Source: Pseudomonas sp. Leaf58 (GTDB lineage Bacteria > Pseudomonadota > Gammaproteobacteria > Pseudomonadales > Pseudomonadaceae). Taken from it: DNA of 64,000 nucleotides. The DNA is taken from NCBI RefSeq assembly GCF_003627215.1, contig NZ_CP032677.1:4035501-4099500 (forward strand), read 5' to 3'. The notes under the pieces are model-generated. The model was given only the letters and a program-made list of their open reading frames with translations. It was not told the DNA's origin and made no database searches. The stretch's first letter is position 1. Each line of letters starts with the position of its first letter. Below, piece after piece: positions 23,638 to 30,957 of the stretch. The translations under genes and the position numbers were made by a program.

Positions 23638-23888
23638 CGAACCAATGCCCACGCAGCTGCCTTGTTCACGGCCCATCTGGTTGCGGAAAAACAACTTACG
23701 CCAAGGCCATCGCCAAAGCACTCGGCCTGCGCGATGTACTTGATAACTGGACACCAGGTAAGCCCGCCCCGCTGCTCAATACATTGGTCCTGAGCAGTGA
23801 GTGCGACCCGACCTGGCACTTCAAAGGCCGAGCAATGACCTTCAACCAGGCGATGCAGCTGGTTGGACGACAGGAGGCCGGACTGTGA
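23634..23888 (+). CDS. Mini P-loop protein in early operon
   Basis: An 84-residue protein with a perfect Walker A motif (HGPSGCGKTT, residues 12-21) followed by an AAA/kinase-like helix (YAKAIAKALG) but no clear Walker B (LLNTLVLSSECD is a weak candidate). Too short for a full NTPase. It overlaps its neighbours by 4 bases on both sides (ATGA, GTGA), so it is co-expressed with the C5 methyltransferase. Function unknown; intact rather than truncated, judging from the coupled stop. Confidence 0.7.
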   Translation: MTNQCPRSCLVHGPSGCGKTTYAKAIAKALGLRDVLDNWTPGKPAPLLNTLVLSSECDPTWHFKGRAMTFNQAMQLVGRQEAGL

Positions 23889-25564
23889 GCCTACGTAAAC
23901 ACGTACTTAAGCACTTCCACATGTGCTGCGGCCTGGGCGGCGGCGCGAAGGGCTTCAATCGCTCCAAGCCTATCGTGGGCAACCTCCAGGCAGACTGGCA
24001 GTGCATTGGCGGGGTCGACGTCGATCCCGCCGGACTGGCCGACTTCGAGCGCCTCTCAGGCGTCAAAGGCACGCTGATTGATCTGTTCACCCGTGACCAG
24101 TACATCCGCTTTCACGGCAAAGAGCCGCCGCCTGGGTGGCGCGAGGCCACGCCGGAGGACATTCGCAAGGCGGCTGGCGGCCAGCGACCGGACGCCGTGT
24201 TCATCAGCTCTCCGTGCAAAGGTGCGAGCGGGCTGCTGTCGGAAACAATGAGCCAAACCCCGCGCTACCAGGCTCTCAACGAGCTGACCCTACGCTGCAT
24301 CTGGCTGTTCTGTGAGGCATGGGCTGACGACCCGGTTCCGCTGCTGGTGTTCGAGAACGTTCCTCGCCTCGCCAGCCGTGGGCGACACTTGCTTGACCAG
24401 ATCAACAGCCTGCTCTCCAGCTTTGGCTACGCCGTTGCCGAAACCACCCACGACTGCGGGCGCATCGGCAATCTTGCGCAGAGCCGAAAACGCTTCCTGC
24501 TGGTTGGGCGGCATGTCGAAAAAGTACCGCCGTTCCTGTACGAGCCTGAGCAGAAGTCACTTCGCGCGGTTGGCGACATTCTCGGCCGCATGCCACTGGC
24601 CGGCGACATCGAAGCAGCTGGCCCGATGCACCGGGTTCCATCGCTGCAGTGGAAAACGTGGGTACGCCTTGCCCTTGTCGAGGCCGGTAAGGACTGGCGC
24701 AGCCTGAACGATTTGGCGATCGAGGAAGGCTATCTGCGCGACCTAATCATCGTTCCGCAGTTCCGCGACGGGTTCCTGGGCGTGCATGACTGGCAAGAAG
24801 CAGCTGGCACAGTCGCTGCGCGCAGCGGCCCCACCAATGGCAAGTTCTCGGTAGCAGATCCGCGCGCCAAGGCCGGGGCTCTGCAGTATCAGCAGTACGG
24901 CGTACGCCGCTGGGGAGATTCCAGTGGAGCCGTCATCGGCGTTAAGAGCCCCGGGCAGGGAACGTTCAGCGTTGCCGATCCACGTCGAGCGGGCGCCGGA
25001 TTCGGCAAGTACCAGGTTACGCCGTACAACAGCCCAGCTGGAACCGTCATCGCCGGCAGCACTACCGGCCAGGGCGCCTTTGCGGTGCAAGACCCACGCC
25101 CCGGCATGCGCCGCACCAAAGGTGACGCTTACCTCACCGGCGGGCACTACGGCGTTGTGCCGTGGGACGGGCCGGCCGGCGCAGTGTCCGCCAGTGCCAT
25201 GCACGACAACGGCCGCTGGAGCGTGGCCGACCCGCGCCTGCCCGACGCCAATGACCGCCTGGCATGCGTGATCGAATCGTTGGACGGAACATGGCATCGC
25301 CCCTTCACCACCTTCGAGCTGGCGGCCATACAGAGCCTGGTCGAACCGGAGGAGCAGCTTGAGTTGGACGGCCTGAGCGACCAAGCGTGGCGCGAGCGCA
25401 TCGGTAACGCCGTCCCACCAGCTGCGGCAGAGGCAGTTGCCGACGTCATGGGCACGACCCTTCTGCTGGTTGCCCAGGGCGAAACCTTTGTGCTGAGCAG
25501 CATGCCAATTTGGGTACGCCCGGTTGCCGTCGGCCTGAGCGTGGCTCAACGGGAGGCCGCATGA
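23885..25564 (+). CDS. Phage C5-cytosine DNA methyltransferase with repeated recognition region
   Basis: A 559-residue C5 methyltransferase. Motif I is HMCCGLGGGAKGF (12-24), the catalytic Cys is in SSPC (residue 111, motif IV), ENV at 157-159 (motif VI), QSRKRFLLVG (199-208, motif VIII) and the C-terminal RIGNAVPP (motif X). Between VIII and X lie about 180 residues with four units of the type YGVxxWxxPAGxV...GxFSVADPR in place of an ordinary target-recognition domain. The start is GTG at 23885 in a GTGA overlap; the frame is open further up but that part overlaps the P-loop gene. No restriction gene is present. Confidence 0.93.
   Translation: MSLRKHVLKHFHMCCGLGGGAKGFNRSKPIVGNLQADWQCIGGVDVDPAGLADFERLSGVKGTLIDLFTRDQYIRFHGKEPPPGWREATPEDIRKAAGGQRPDAVFISSPCKGASGLLSETMSQTPRYQALNELTLRCIWLFCEAWADDPVPLLVFENVPRLASRGRHLLDQINSLLSSFGYAVAETTHDCGRIGNLAQSRKRFLLVGRHVEKVPPFLYEPEQKSLRAVGDILGRMPLAGDIEAAGPMHRVPSLQWKTWVRLALVEAGKDWRSLNDLAIEEGYLRDLIIVPQFRDGFLGVHDWQEAAGTVAARSGPTNGKFSVADPRAKAGALQYQQYGVRRWGDSSGAVIGVKSPGQGTFSVADPRRAGAGFGKYQVTPYNSPAGTVIAGSTTGQGAFAVQDPRPGMRRTKGDAYLTGGHYGVVPWDGPAGAVSASAMHDNGRWSVADPRLPDANDRLACVIESLDGTWHRPFTTFELAAIQSLVEPEEQLELDGLSDQAWRERIGNAVPPAAAEAVADVMGTTLLLVAQGETFVLSSMPIWVRPVAVGLSVAQREAA
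24780..25240 (+). repeat. Four-unit in-frame repeat within the C5 methyltransferase
   Basis: The DPR-ending cores (FSVADPR, FSVADPR, FAVQDPR, WSVADPR) begin near 24847, 24964, 25078 and 25213, and each is preceded by a Y/F-x-V-x-x-W/Y ... AG-x-V segment. The units are diverged at DNA level and conserved in protein, so they are an old protein repeat rather than a recent DNA duplication. Confidence 0.75.
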
Positions 25565-25761
25565 GCGCACACGACCGAAACAAATCTGACGTTGAGCAGC
25601 ACGCCGCCGCTTGGCTCGGCCAGGCCGGGCTGTACCGCACTCGGTTTGACGCAGTGCGCAACTGCGAGCAGTCCGTCACACCGGTTTCCGCCGCCGAACT
25701 GTTCGAGCTGGCCAGCAAACAGGTTCTCAGCCAGCTCAACGAGGGATGCCAACGTGGGTAA
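25561..25761 (+). CDS. Small early phage protein, unknown
   Basis: A 66-residue acidic protein (MSAHDRNKSDVEQHAAAWLGQAGLYRTRFD...). The ATG overlaps the methyltransferase stop (ATGA). The central NCEQSVTPVSAAELFELASKQVL looks helical. No family recognised. Coding status rests on tight coupling on both sides and putida-like codon use. Confidence 0.6.
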   Translation: MSAHDRNKSDVEQHAAAWLGQAGLYRTRFDAVRNCEQSVTPVSAAELFELASKQVLSQLNEGCQRG

Positions 25762-25957
25762 ATCAACACGCACCTGGCAACTGATCAGCCTCGCGCTCGC
25801 CGTGGCGCTAATCGCCGCACTGGCGGAACGGGATCGCCGCAGCACTGCCATCCACCCCGCGAAAGGCACGCTAACAACTGCGAACAGCGCCACAAACCCT
25901 GAGCAGCTGACTTTTAGCCCGAACGCTCGCCGACCACATGAGAGGTATTCGCTGTGA
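25754..25957 (+). CDS. Small single-helix membrane protein, early operon
   Basis: A 67-residue protein starting at GTG 25754, overlapping the previous gene by 8 bases and the next by 4. Residues 9-25 (LISLALAVALIAALAER) form a transmembrane helix; the rest is polar (AIHPAKGTLTTANSATNPEQL). Function unknown. It starts inside the previous gene, so the upstream extension of this frame is not counted. Confidence 0.55.
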   Translation: MGKSTRTWQLISLALAVALIAALAERDRRSTAIHPAKGTLTTANSATNPEQLTFSPNARRPHERYSL

Positions 25958-26139
25958 TCGACACATCGACCTACACCCCGACCACTCGCGCCCGCAAGGG
26001 CATGCAACCGATGTTTCGCCCAGCCATGTCGTTCATCTGCGATATATGCGGCAAAGCTCGCGTAAAGGGCGATCACGACCAGTGCTCCAAGATCCGTCAG
26101 GCAGCGGGATTCACCATCATGCGAGGTCGCAAATCATGA
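25954..26139 (+). CDS. Mini zinc-finger protein A (CX2C-X8-HX2C)
   Basis: A 61-residue protein starting GTG 25954 (GTGA overlap) and ending in an ATGA overlap. Residues about 29-44 are CDICGKARVKGDHDQC, a CX2C-X8-HX2C zinc site, followed by SKIRQ. The remainder is basic (RGRKS at the end). It may bind nucleic acid or a host protein. A paralogue with the same spacing lies at 26694. Confidence 0.65.
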   Translation: MIDTSTYTPTTRARKGMQPMFRPAMSFICDICGKARVKGDHDQCSKIRQAAGFTIMRGRKS

Positions 26140-26645
26140 GTATCGATCCACGAGACCTATTCGTCAGCCTCAATCCACTCGGTCTGGACGAGCGCGACCT
26201 AGAGAAGGACAGCACCGGCTTCGCCGACATGCGCACGCATGGCGATTACCTGGTGTTCCTGGCCGGCTACAAAGCAGGCTCGGTGGACGGCGAAGAACGC
26301 GAGAGCCAGCGCCACCGCCCGATAAACGCCGAGGGCTGCAAGCCCGAGAGCAGCACCCATCCCTCCGACACGCACTGCGCCGGAGCAATGCCCTGCCGCA
26401 GCCTCGACAAAGCGGAGGGCTGCAGGCCCGACCTCATCAACTCTCCCCACCAAGGCGTTGCTGCCTTGCGTGAAGACATTCAGCGAGGCAACCGCATCCA
26501 GATCGCAATGGCCCTCGACCTATCTGCCATCGCAGAAGCCCTGGGGATCACACCTGGTGAGCAACAAGGCGGGGCTGTCGAATCGATCGCAGCGATTAAG
26601 AAACTGCAGGTGAGGTTGGCCGAGCTGGAGCAGCGCCATGACTGA
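26136..26645 (+). CDS. Early phage protein of unknown function
   Basis: A 169-residue protein starting at ATG 26136 (ATGA overlap). The N-terminus (SIDPRDLFVSLNPLGLDERDLEKD, GFADMRTHGDYLVFLAGYKAG) resembles small phage proteins with an HGDYL motif found before excisionases. The middle has two similar stretches (INAEGCKPESSTHPSD and DKAEGCRPDLINSP), suggesting an internal duplication, and the end is a coiled coil (AAIKKLQVRLAELEQRHD). Longer open sequence upstream overlaps other genes and is not counted. Confidence 0.62.
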   Translation: MSIDPRDLFVSLNPLGLDERDLEKDSTGFADMRTHGDYLVFLAGYKAGSVDGEERESQRHRPINAEGCKPESSTHPSDTHCAGAMPCRSLDKAEGCRPDLINSPHQGVAALREDIQRGNRIQIAMALDLSAIAEALGITPGEQQGGAVESIAAIKKLQVRLAELEQRHD

Positions 26646-26693
26646 TGCGAGAACGCGGCCGCGATTGCCTCCCATAGCCTCGACCTTCCGGCG

Positions 26694-26849
26694 ATGTGCG
26701 ACATCTGCGGCAAAGCACGCTCAACCCGAAACCATGCCCGCTGCAGCCAAATCCGGCAACAGCAGAAAAGCGTGGAGTGGGAATCGTATATGGCCAATGT
26801 GGCCGCAAAAAAACTCCAGCAGGTCAAGCGCCTGCGCCCTATTCGGTAA
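26694..26849 (+). CDS. Mini zinc-finger protein B (51 aa), paralogue of protein A
   Basis: A 51-residue reading frame: CDICGKARSTRNHARC at residues 2-17, then SQIRQQQK and a basic helical end (VAAKKLQQVKRLRPIR). The zinc-ligand spacing CX2C-X8-HX2C, the GKAR and the S-x-IRQ that follows equal protein A encoded at 25954. This resemblance, and not length, shows the frame is real. It lies 48 bases after the previous gene and 16 before the excisionase. The start ATG has no strong Shine-Dalgarno. Confidence 0.65.
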   Translation: MCDICGKARSTRNHARCSQIRQQQKSVEWESYMANVAAKKLQQVKRLRPIR

Positions 26850-26865
26850 GTTGGAGAATACATTT

Positions 26866-27117
26866 ATGGCCAAGCCGCAGATTAAACCGATCCATGAAGC
26901 TGCTAACAAAAGCGAAGCGGTACAACTTCTGATAACACCGTCCACTTGGATACGAAAAGAACTTCTCTTCCCCATTTTCGGACTGAGCACCGAAGCCGTT
27001 CGCAAGTATCGTGATCGTGGGATCTGGCTGGAGGAGAAACAATGGCGGACTGATCCAGCCAACGTCATTGTTTACAACCGCGTTGAAATCGAAAACTGGA
27101 TGGCCGGCCGTCCATGA
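26866..27117 (+). CDS. xis: Excisionase
   Basis: An 83-residue DUF1233-type excisionase with a winged-helix, MerR-like DNA-binding domain: STWIRKELLFPIFGLSTEAVRKYRDRGIWLEEKQW, then VIVYNRVEIENWM. It directs the integrase toward excision. Start at ATG 26866 with GGAG 11 bases before; upstream sequence in this frame is not phage-like. The stop overlaps the integrase start (ATGA). Confidence 0.85.
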   Translation: MAKPQIKPIHEAANKSEAVQLLITPSTWIRKELLFPIFGLSTEAVRKYRDRGIWLEEKQWRTDPANVIVYNRVEIENWMAGRP

Positions 27118-28358
27118 GTGCGAAGCTTCCACTAGGTGTCGATGCCTTGCCGAAAGGTGTCGACATCAATGGCAACCTTCTGCGGATCGCCTTCATGTTT
27201 GAAGGCGAACGCCGCCGGGAGCCACTGCGAAACGTCGCCAAGATCAATAAAGCCGCCATCGCCTATGCGGACAACAAACGCAGGACGATACTTGCCGAAA
27301 TTAAGGAAAATCGCTTCGACTATGCGGCGCATTTTCCTGAGTCGGCCTGGTTACGAGCACGACAGCAAAAGCAGAACGAGCCCAACCAACGTACAGTGAA
27401 TGAAGGAATCGTGCGCTGGCTGGAAGTTATGAAAGTAAAAAAAGCACTTAGCACCTTCATCAATTACAAAAGCAAGTCTGCACATGTCAAGAGAAAATTT
27501 GGTGACAGAATTATCGCCACCATTCCAAAAAGTGAGCTTGAACTATTCCAAGCTGAGTTGCTTAGATCTGGGCTAAAACCCAAAACAGTAAATGACATTT
27601 TCACTGTCGTCCGTGGTGTTTGGGGTGATGCGTTCAGCGACGAAATAATCAAGACAAACCCATTGGAGCGCATTGAAAATATTCAAAGCGATTCAAATAG
27701 CGAGTTTGCCGACCCCTTTACTCGGAGCGAAATCGATCGCATCGCTAAAGCCGATGCCGACCGCGAAGCTGACACCCGGATGATCGTATTCAACTGCTGG
27801 ACTGGGCTTTCACTCTCAGAGTTAATCGCTGTAGCACGAGAAGATGTGGACCTAGTCGCCGGCACTGTCACAGTGCGACGAGCACTGGTTTCAGGCGAGT
27901 TCAAGGTTCCAAAGGAACGGTCACGTATCCGCACCGTTGAGCTGATTACCCCGGCCTTAGCATTAATGAATCAAATCATGGCAGACACCTCAGATGCAGA
28001 GCCGATGCAAATCACTGTCGTGCAACGCGACAACATCACTAAGAAACACGAGCGAGTTCGCTTCCTATTTCGCAGCTCAACCAGCGGTCTTCTGTGGAGC
28101 GGCAAAACCCTGAGCAACTGGTTTACCAGTCACTTAGAACGAGCAGGTATCCGCCACCGAGGCGCCAACCAGGCGCGCCATACCTTCGCGAGCCAGGCAC
28201 TTTCGAGCTATGTCCCGATAGAGTGGGTTGCTCGCCAACTCGGCCACAGTGACACGACCATGGTACGTAAACACTACGGTCGCTGGATAGCGACTGACGC
28301 CAAAAGCATGGCTGAGATGGTTTCCACAATGATGGGTTTCGACTGCCTACCCTCTTGA
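27114..28358 (+). CDS. int: Tyrosine recombinase integrase
   Basis: A 414-residue phage integrase. The N-terminal arm-binding part (residues 1-80), a SAM-like core-binding domain (about 95-190) and the C-terminal catalytic domain are in order. Catalytic elements seen: QARHTF (second Arg, with Asn in place of the usual first His), LGHSDTTM and the nucleophile Tyr in VRKHYGRW. The first catalytic Arg, normally in TGxR, is Ser here (WTGLSLSEL). This may be a trait of its subfamily. It reads toward tRNA-Ser, its presumed attachment site. Confidence 0.93.
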   Translation: MSAKLPLGVDALPKGVDINGNLLRIAFMFEGERRREPLRNVAKINKAAIAYADNKRRTILAEIKENRFDYAAHFPESAWLRARQQKQNEPNQRTVNEGIVRWLEVMKVKKALSTFINYKSKSAHVKRKFGDRIIATIPKSELELFQAELLRSGLKPKTVNDIFTVVRGVWGDAFSDEIIKTNPLERIENIQSDSNSEFADPFTRSEIDRIAKADADREADTRMIVFNCWTGLSLSELIAVAREDVDLVAGTVTVRRALVSGEFKVPKERSRIRTVELITPALALMNQIMADTSDAEPMQITVVQRDNITKKHERVRFLFRSSTSGLLWSGKTLSNWFTSHLERAGIRHRGANQARHTFASQALSSYVPIEWVARQLGHSDTTMVRKHYGRWIATDAKSMAEMVSTMMGFDCLPS

Positions 28359-28426
28359 ACGGAACAAGTCTGTTATCTAAGCTGGAACCGCCAACACGAT
28401 CAGCACATCATTTGAGGGAACAGTGG

Positions 28427-29842
28427 TTGAAAACACCAAAAATATTCATTTCGTATAGCTGGTCCAGCCCCACACACGAACGGTGGGTGCTTGATTTAGG
28501 CGAAAGCCTAATGGAATCGGGAATAGAAGTCATACTGGACAAGTGGGACCTAAGGCCGGGACAGGACGCTGTTGCCTTTATGGAATCCATGGTAACCGAC
28601 TCAACTATCGATAAAGTTCTACTGATCTGCGACAAGGTATATTCAGAAAAAGCTGATGGTCGCCAAGGTGGAGTGGGCACAGAAACACAAATTATCTCAA
28701 AGAAAGTTTACGAACAGGTCAACCAAGAAAGATTTATCGCTGTAATTGCAGAAAAAGATGATGAAGGGCGCGCTTACACTCCGACATTTTACCACTCACG
28801 CCTATATATCGACCTCAGCGATCCGGAAGCATATAGCAACGGATTCGACGAACTAATTCGATGCATCTACAACCAGCCACAACACACCAAGCCGAAGCTA
28901 GGCAAGAAACCGGAATTCCTGACGAACGAAGTTATTATAAGTCTCGGAACGTCAAGTTTAGCAAAGAGAGCAACAACCTCAATTCGTGAAGGAAAGGGCA
29001 ATGCGACTGCTACTTTTAACGAATACTTATCACTATACAGTGAAAATTTAGAGAGAATCAGAATAGAGCGAAAGCCGGACATACCGTTCGACGAGCAGGT
29101 AGTAAATAACATAAAAGAGTTTGCGACCTCACGCAATGAACTCTTACAAGTCATAACGCATGCCATCCGCTATTTCGACGAGGAGCAGTGCGCCGACCAA
29201 CTGCATCAATTTCTTGAGTCCTTGCTCAAGTATCACGAACCACCAGAAGACGGAAGAAACAGGCAGCAGTCAGATTCTGACAACTATAGATTCATCATCC
29301 AAGAGATATTTATATACACGATTGGATTATGCATAAAAAACAATAAATATCTAGCTGCATCGATCTTACTGGACAAGCACTACTACATACAGTCGAGATC
29401 ATCATACTTAGCAGGTTACGACTGTTTTTATGACAACTCTGGAATTATCGAGAATCTAAATAAACGAAAAGAGATGAGGAGATCGTCACTTAGTGCAGAT
29501 ATCACTAAGGAGATGAATAACACTAGTGGCTTAGACTTCTCTAGCTTGATGCAGACAGATTTTCTTCTATTTCTCAGAAGCCAGATACATGCAGGATTCT
29601 GGTGGCCCAAAACGCTCGTTTATTTGGGGCATTACCCAGGGCCATTTGAAATGTTTGCCCGCTCTGCCTCTTCAGCATATTTTGTGAGGTTAAAAGCAAT
29701 TCTCAATATCAAAGGAAAAGCTGAGCTAGAGGCGTTCGCCGCAACGGCCAATCAAAATGGAAATCGGTATTACGGTTTTAGCGGGTTTGGCATGGACTGG
29801 AAACGCTTGATGAACCTAGACGAACTGGAAACCCTTCCGTAG
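28427..29842 (+). CDS. SEFIR/TIR-like domain protein, probable anti-phage defence gene
   Basis: A protein of about 471 residues. Residues 3-130 are a SEFIR domain (TIR relative): KIFISYSWSSPTHERWVLDL, LDKWDLRPGQD, ICDKVYSEKADGRQGGVGTE. The rest (130-471) is helical without known motif and could sense phage. Single-gene SEFIR systems have been reported to abort infection by NAD depletion; a similar role is inferred here. I prefer TTG 28427, seven bases after GAGGGA; a TTG at 28355, overlapping the integrase stop, would add 24 residues. The gene is markedly AT-rich compared with all neighbours, showing separate origin. Confidence 0.85.
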   Translation: MKTPKIFISYSWSSPTHERWVLDLGESLMESGIEVILDKWDLRPGQDAVAFMESMVTDSTIDKVLLICDKVYSEKADGRQGGVGTETQIISKKVYEQVNQERFIAVIAEKDDEGRAYTPTFYHSRLYIDLSDPEAYSNGFDELIRCIYNQPQHTKPKLGKKPEFLTNEVIISLGTSSLAKRATTSIREGKGNATATFNEYLSLYSENLERIRIERKPDIPFDEQVVNNIKEFATSRNELLQVITHAIRYFDEEQCADQLHQFLESLLKYHEPPEDGRNRQQSDSDNYRFIIQEIFIYTIGLCIKNNKYLAASILLDKHYYIQSRSSYLAGYDCFYDNSGIIENLNKRKEMRRSSLSADITKEMNNTSGLDFSSLMQTDFLLFLRSQIHAGFWWPKTLVYLGHYPGPFEMFARSASSAYFVRLKAILNIKGKAELEAFAATANQNGNRYYGFSGFGMDWKRLMNLDELETLP

Positions 29843-29857
29843 GGCATCTGCCGAGAA

Positions 29858-29884
29858 TATGCCTCTCCTCAAGCGGGAGGCATA
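29858..29884. terminator. Inverted repeat after the SEFIR gene
   Basis: TATGCCTC (29858-29865) pairs with GAGGCATA (29877-29884), 15 bases after the stop codon. It could end transcription of the early operon, but there is no T-tract. The next 100 bases to the tRNA terminator show nothing else. Confidence 0.4.
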
Positions 29885-29986
29885 GGAGCCGAGCAAGCTA
29901 TCACTGATGGACTCGTGCGGCCTAGAGCGGGCTGCTGACTGGAAATTCTGCCCTAAAAATTCCCTAACTCATACCACTTAAACGAC

Positions 29987-30022
29987 GAAGCCCCCGAAAA
30001 CATCAACGTTTTCGGGGGCTTC
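29987..30022 (-). terminator. Terminator of tRNA-Ser
   Basis: A perfect 15-bp stem (29987-30001 with 30008-30022) around a 6-base loop, 15 bases beyond the tRNA 3' end on the minus strand. The stem has AAAAC/GTTTT next to the loop and a CCCCC/GGGGG base. It could act in both directions and also stop early-operon read-through. Confidence 0.8.
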
Positions 30023-30036
30023 GGCTACTTCGCGTA

Positions 30037-30126
30037 TGGCGGAGAGATAGGGATTTGAACCCTAGGTACTGTTGCCAGTACAACGGATTTCGAATCCGTC
30101 CCGTTCGACCACTCCGGCATCTCTCC
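30037..30126 (-). tRNA. tRNA-Ser (anticodon CGA)
   Basis: A 90-nt class II tRNA on the minus strand with encoded CCA (30037-30039). The acceptor GGAGAGA pairs with TCTCTCC, the anticodon loop TTCGAAA gives CGA, a long variable arm (TGTACTGGCAACAGTACC) is typical of serine tRNAs, and GGTTCAAATCC is the T arm. Its 3' end faces the integrase side, so it is the likely attachment site of the prophage. Confidence 0.97.
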
Positions 30127-30217
30127 AATGCCGCGCATCATACCAGCGTTCTTTTAAAACGCAAATCTTTTTTTCAAAAAAATCGCGTGGTATCAGGCGC
30201 TTGCGTGAACGCGCCGC

Positions 30218-30928
30218 TTACAGCGGCACGCCCAGGCGCTTGGCAACTTCTTCGTAGGCTTCGATCACGTCGCCCAGGCCCTGGCGGAAGCGGTCCTTGT
30301 CCATCTTCTTGCGGGTTTCTTTGTCCCACAGGCGGCAGCCGTCCGGGCTGAACTCGTCGCCCAGCACGATCTGGCCGTGGAATACACCGAACTCCAGTTT
30401 GAAGTCGACCAACAGCAGGCCGGCGTCATCGAACAGCTTGCTCAGCACTTCGTTGACTTTCAGCGACAGCTTTTTCATTTCCACCAGTTGCTCGGCGGTG
30501 CCCCAGCCGAACGCAACAACGTGGGATTCGTTGATGAAGGGGTCGCCCTTTTCGTCGTTCTTCAGGAACAGCTCGAAGGTGGATGGCTCCAGCTTGATGC
30601 CTTCCTCCACGCCCAGGCGTTTGACCAGGCTGCCGGCGGCGTAGTTACGGACCACGCACTCGACCGGGATCATGTCCAGCTTCTTCACCAGGCACTCGTT
30701 GTCGCCCAGCAGCTTGTCGAACTGGGTCGGCACGCCGGCTTCTTCCAGTTTCTGCATGATGAAGGCGTTGAACTTGTTGTTCACCATGCCTTTACGGTCG
30801 AGCTGTTCGATGCGCTTGCCGTCGAACGCCGAAGTGTCGTTACGGAACAGCAGGATCAAGCGGTCAGCGTCATCGGTCTTGTAAACCGATTTGGCCTTGC
30901 CGCGGTAGAGTTCGTCGCGTTTTTCCAT
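30218..30928 (-). CDS. purC: Phosphoribosylaminoimidazole-succinocarboxamide synthase PurC
   Basis: SAICAR synthetase, which joins CAIR and aspartate with ATP in purine synthesis. 236 residues, exactly the usual bacterial length, from ATG 30928 ([16 protein letters not shown]). RGKAKSVY (7-14), [12 protein letters not shown] and the FKLEFG-type segment are family signatures. The frame is open further upstream, but that part overlaps the next gene and is not conserved. It is 30 bases downstream of the metallo-beta-lactamase gene. Confidence 0.97.
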   Translation of the reverse strand: MEKRDELYRGKAKSVYKTDDADRLILLFRNDTSAFDGKRIEQLDRKGMVNNKFNAFIMQKLEEAGVPTQFDKLLGDNECLVKKLDMIPVECVVRNYAAGSLVKRLGVEEGIKLEPSTFELFLKNDEKGDPFINESHVVAFGWGTAEQLVEMKKLSLKVNEVLSKLFDDAGLLLVDFKLEFGVFHGQIVLGDEFSPDGCRLWDKETRKKMDKDRFRQGLGDVIEAYEEVAKRLGVPL

Positions 30929-30957
30929 GATTGGGCTCCGCTTGCTGAGGTGTTGGG

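Larger units (their letters stand above)
1086..30036. mobile_element. Defective P2-tail/lambda-head mosaic prophage beside tRNA-Ser
   Basis: About 29 kb of phage genes between the ars cassette and tRNA-Ser. Late genes (head, contractile tail, lysis) run on the minus strand from about 23150 down to 2537; an early operon ending in excisionase and integrase runs on the plus strand from 23125. Terminase, repressor, replication genes and most of the portal are missing, and no holin is recognised. The right edge is set by the tRNA; the left edge is approximate because no copy of the tRNA 3' end was found before 1086. The ars cassette could belong to the same or a tandem island. Confidence 0.9.

Noticed and set aside
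23885..25564. Possible restriction-modification system around the C5 methyltransferase.
   Set aside because: No endonuclease-like gene next to it; neighbours are tiny phage proteins, so it looks solitary.
26638..26865. In-frame upstream extension of the excisionase gene.
   Set aside because: Lacks excisionase similarity and overlaps the zinc-finger frame; the ATG at 26866 fits the family N-terminus.
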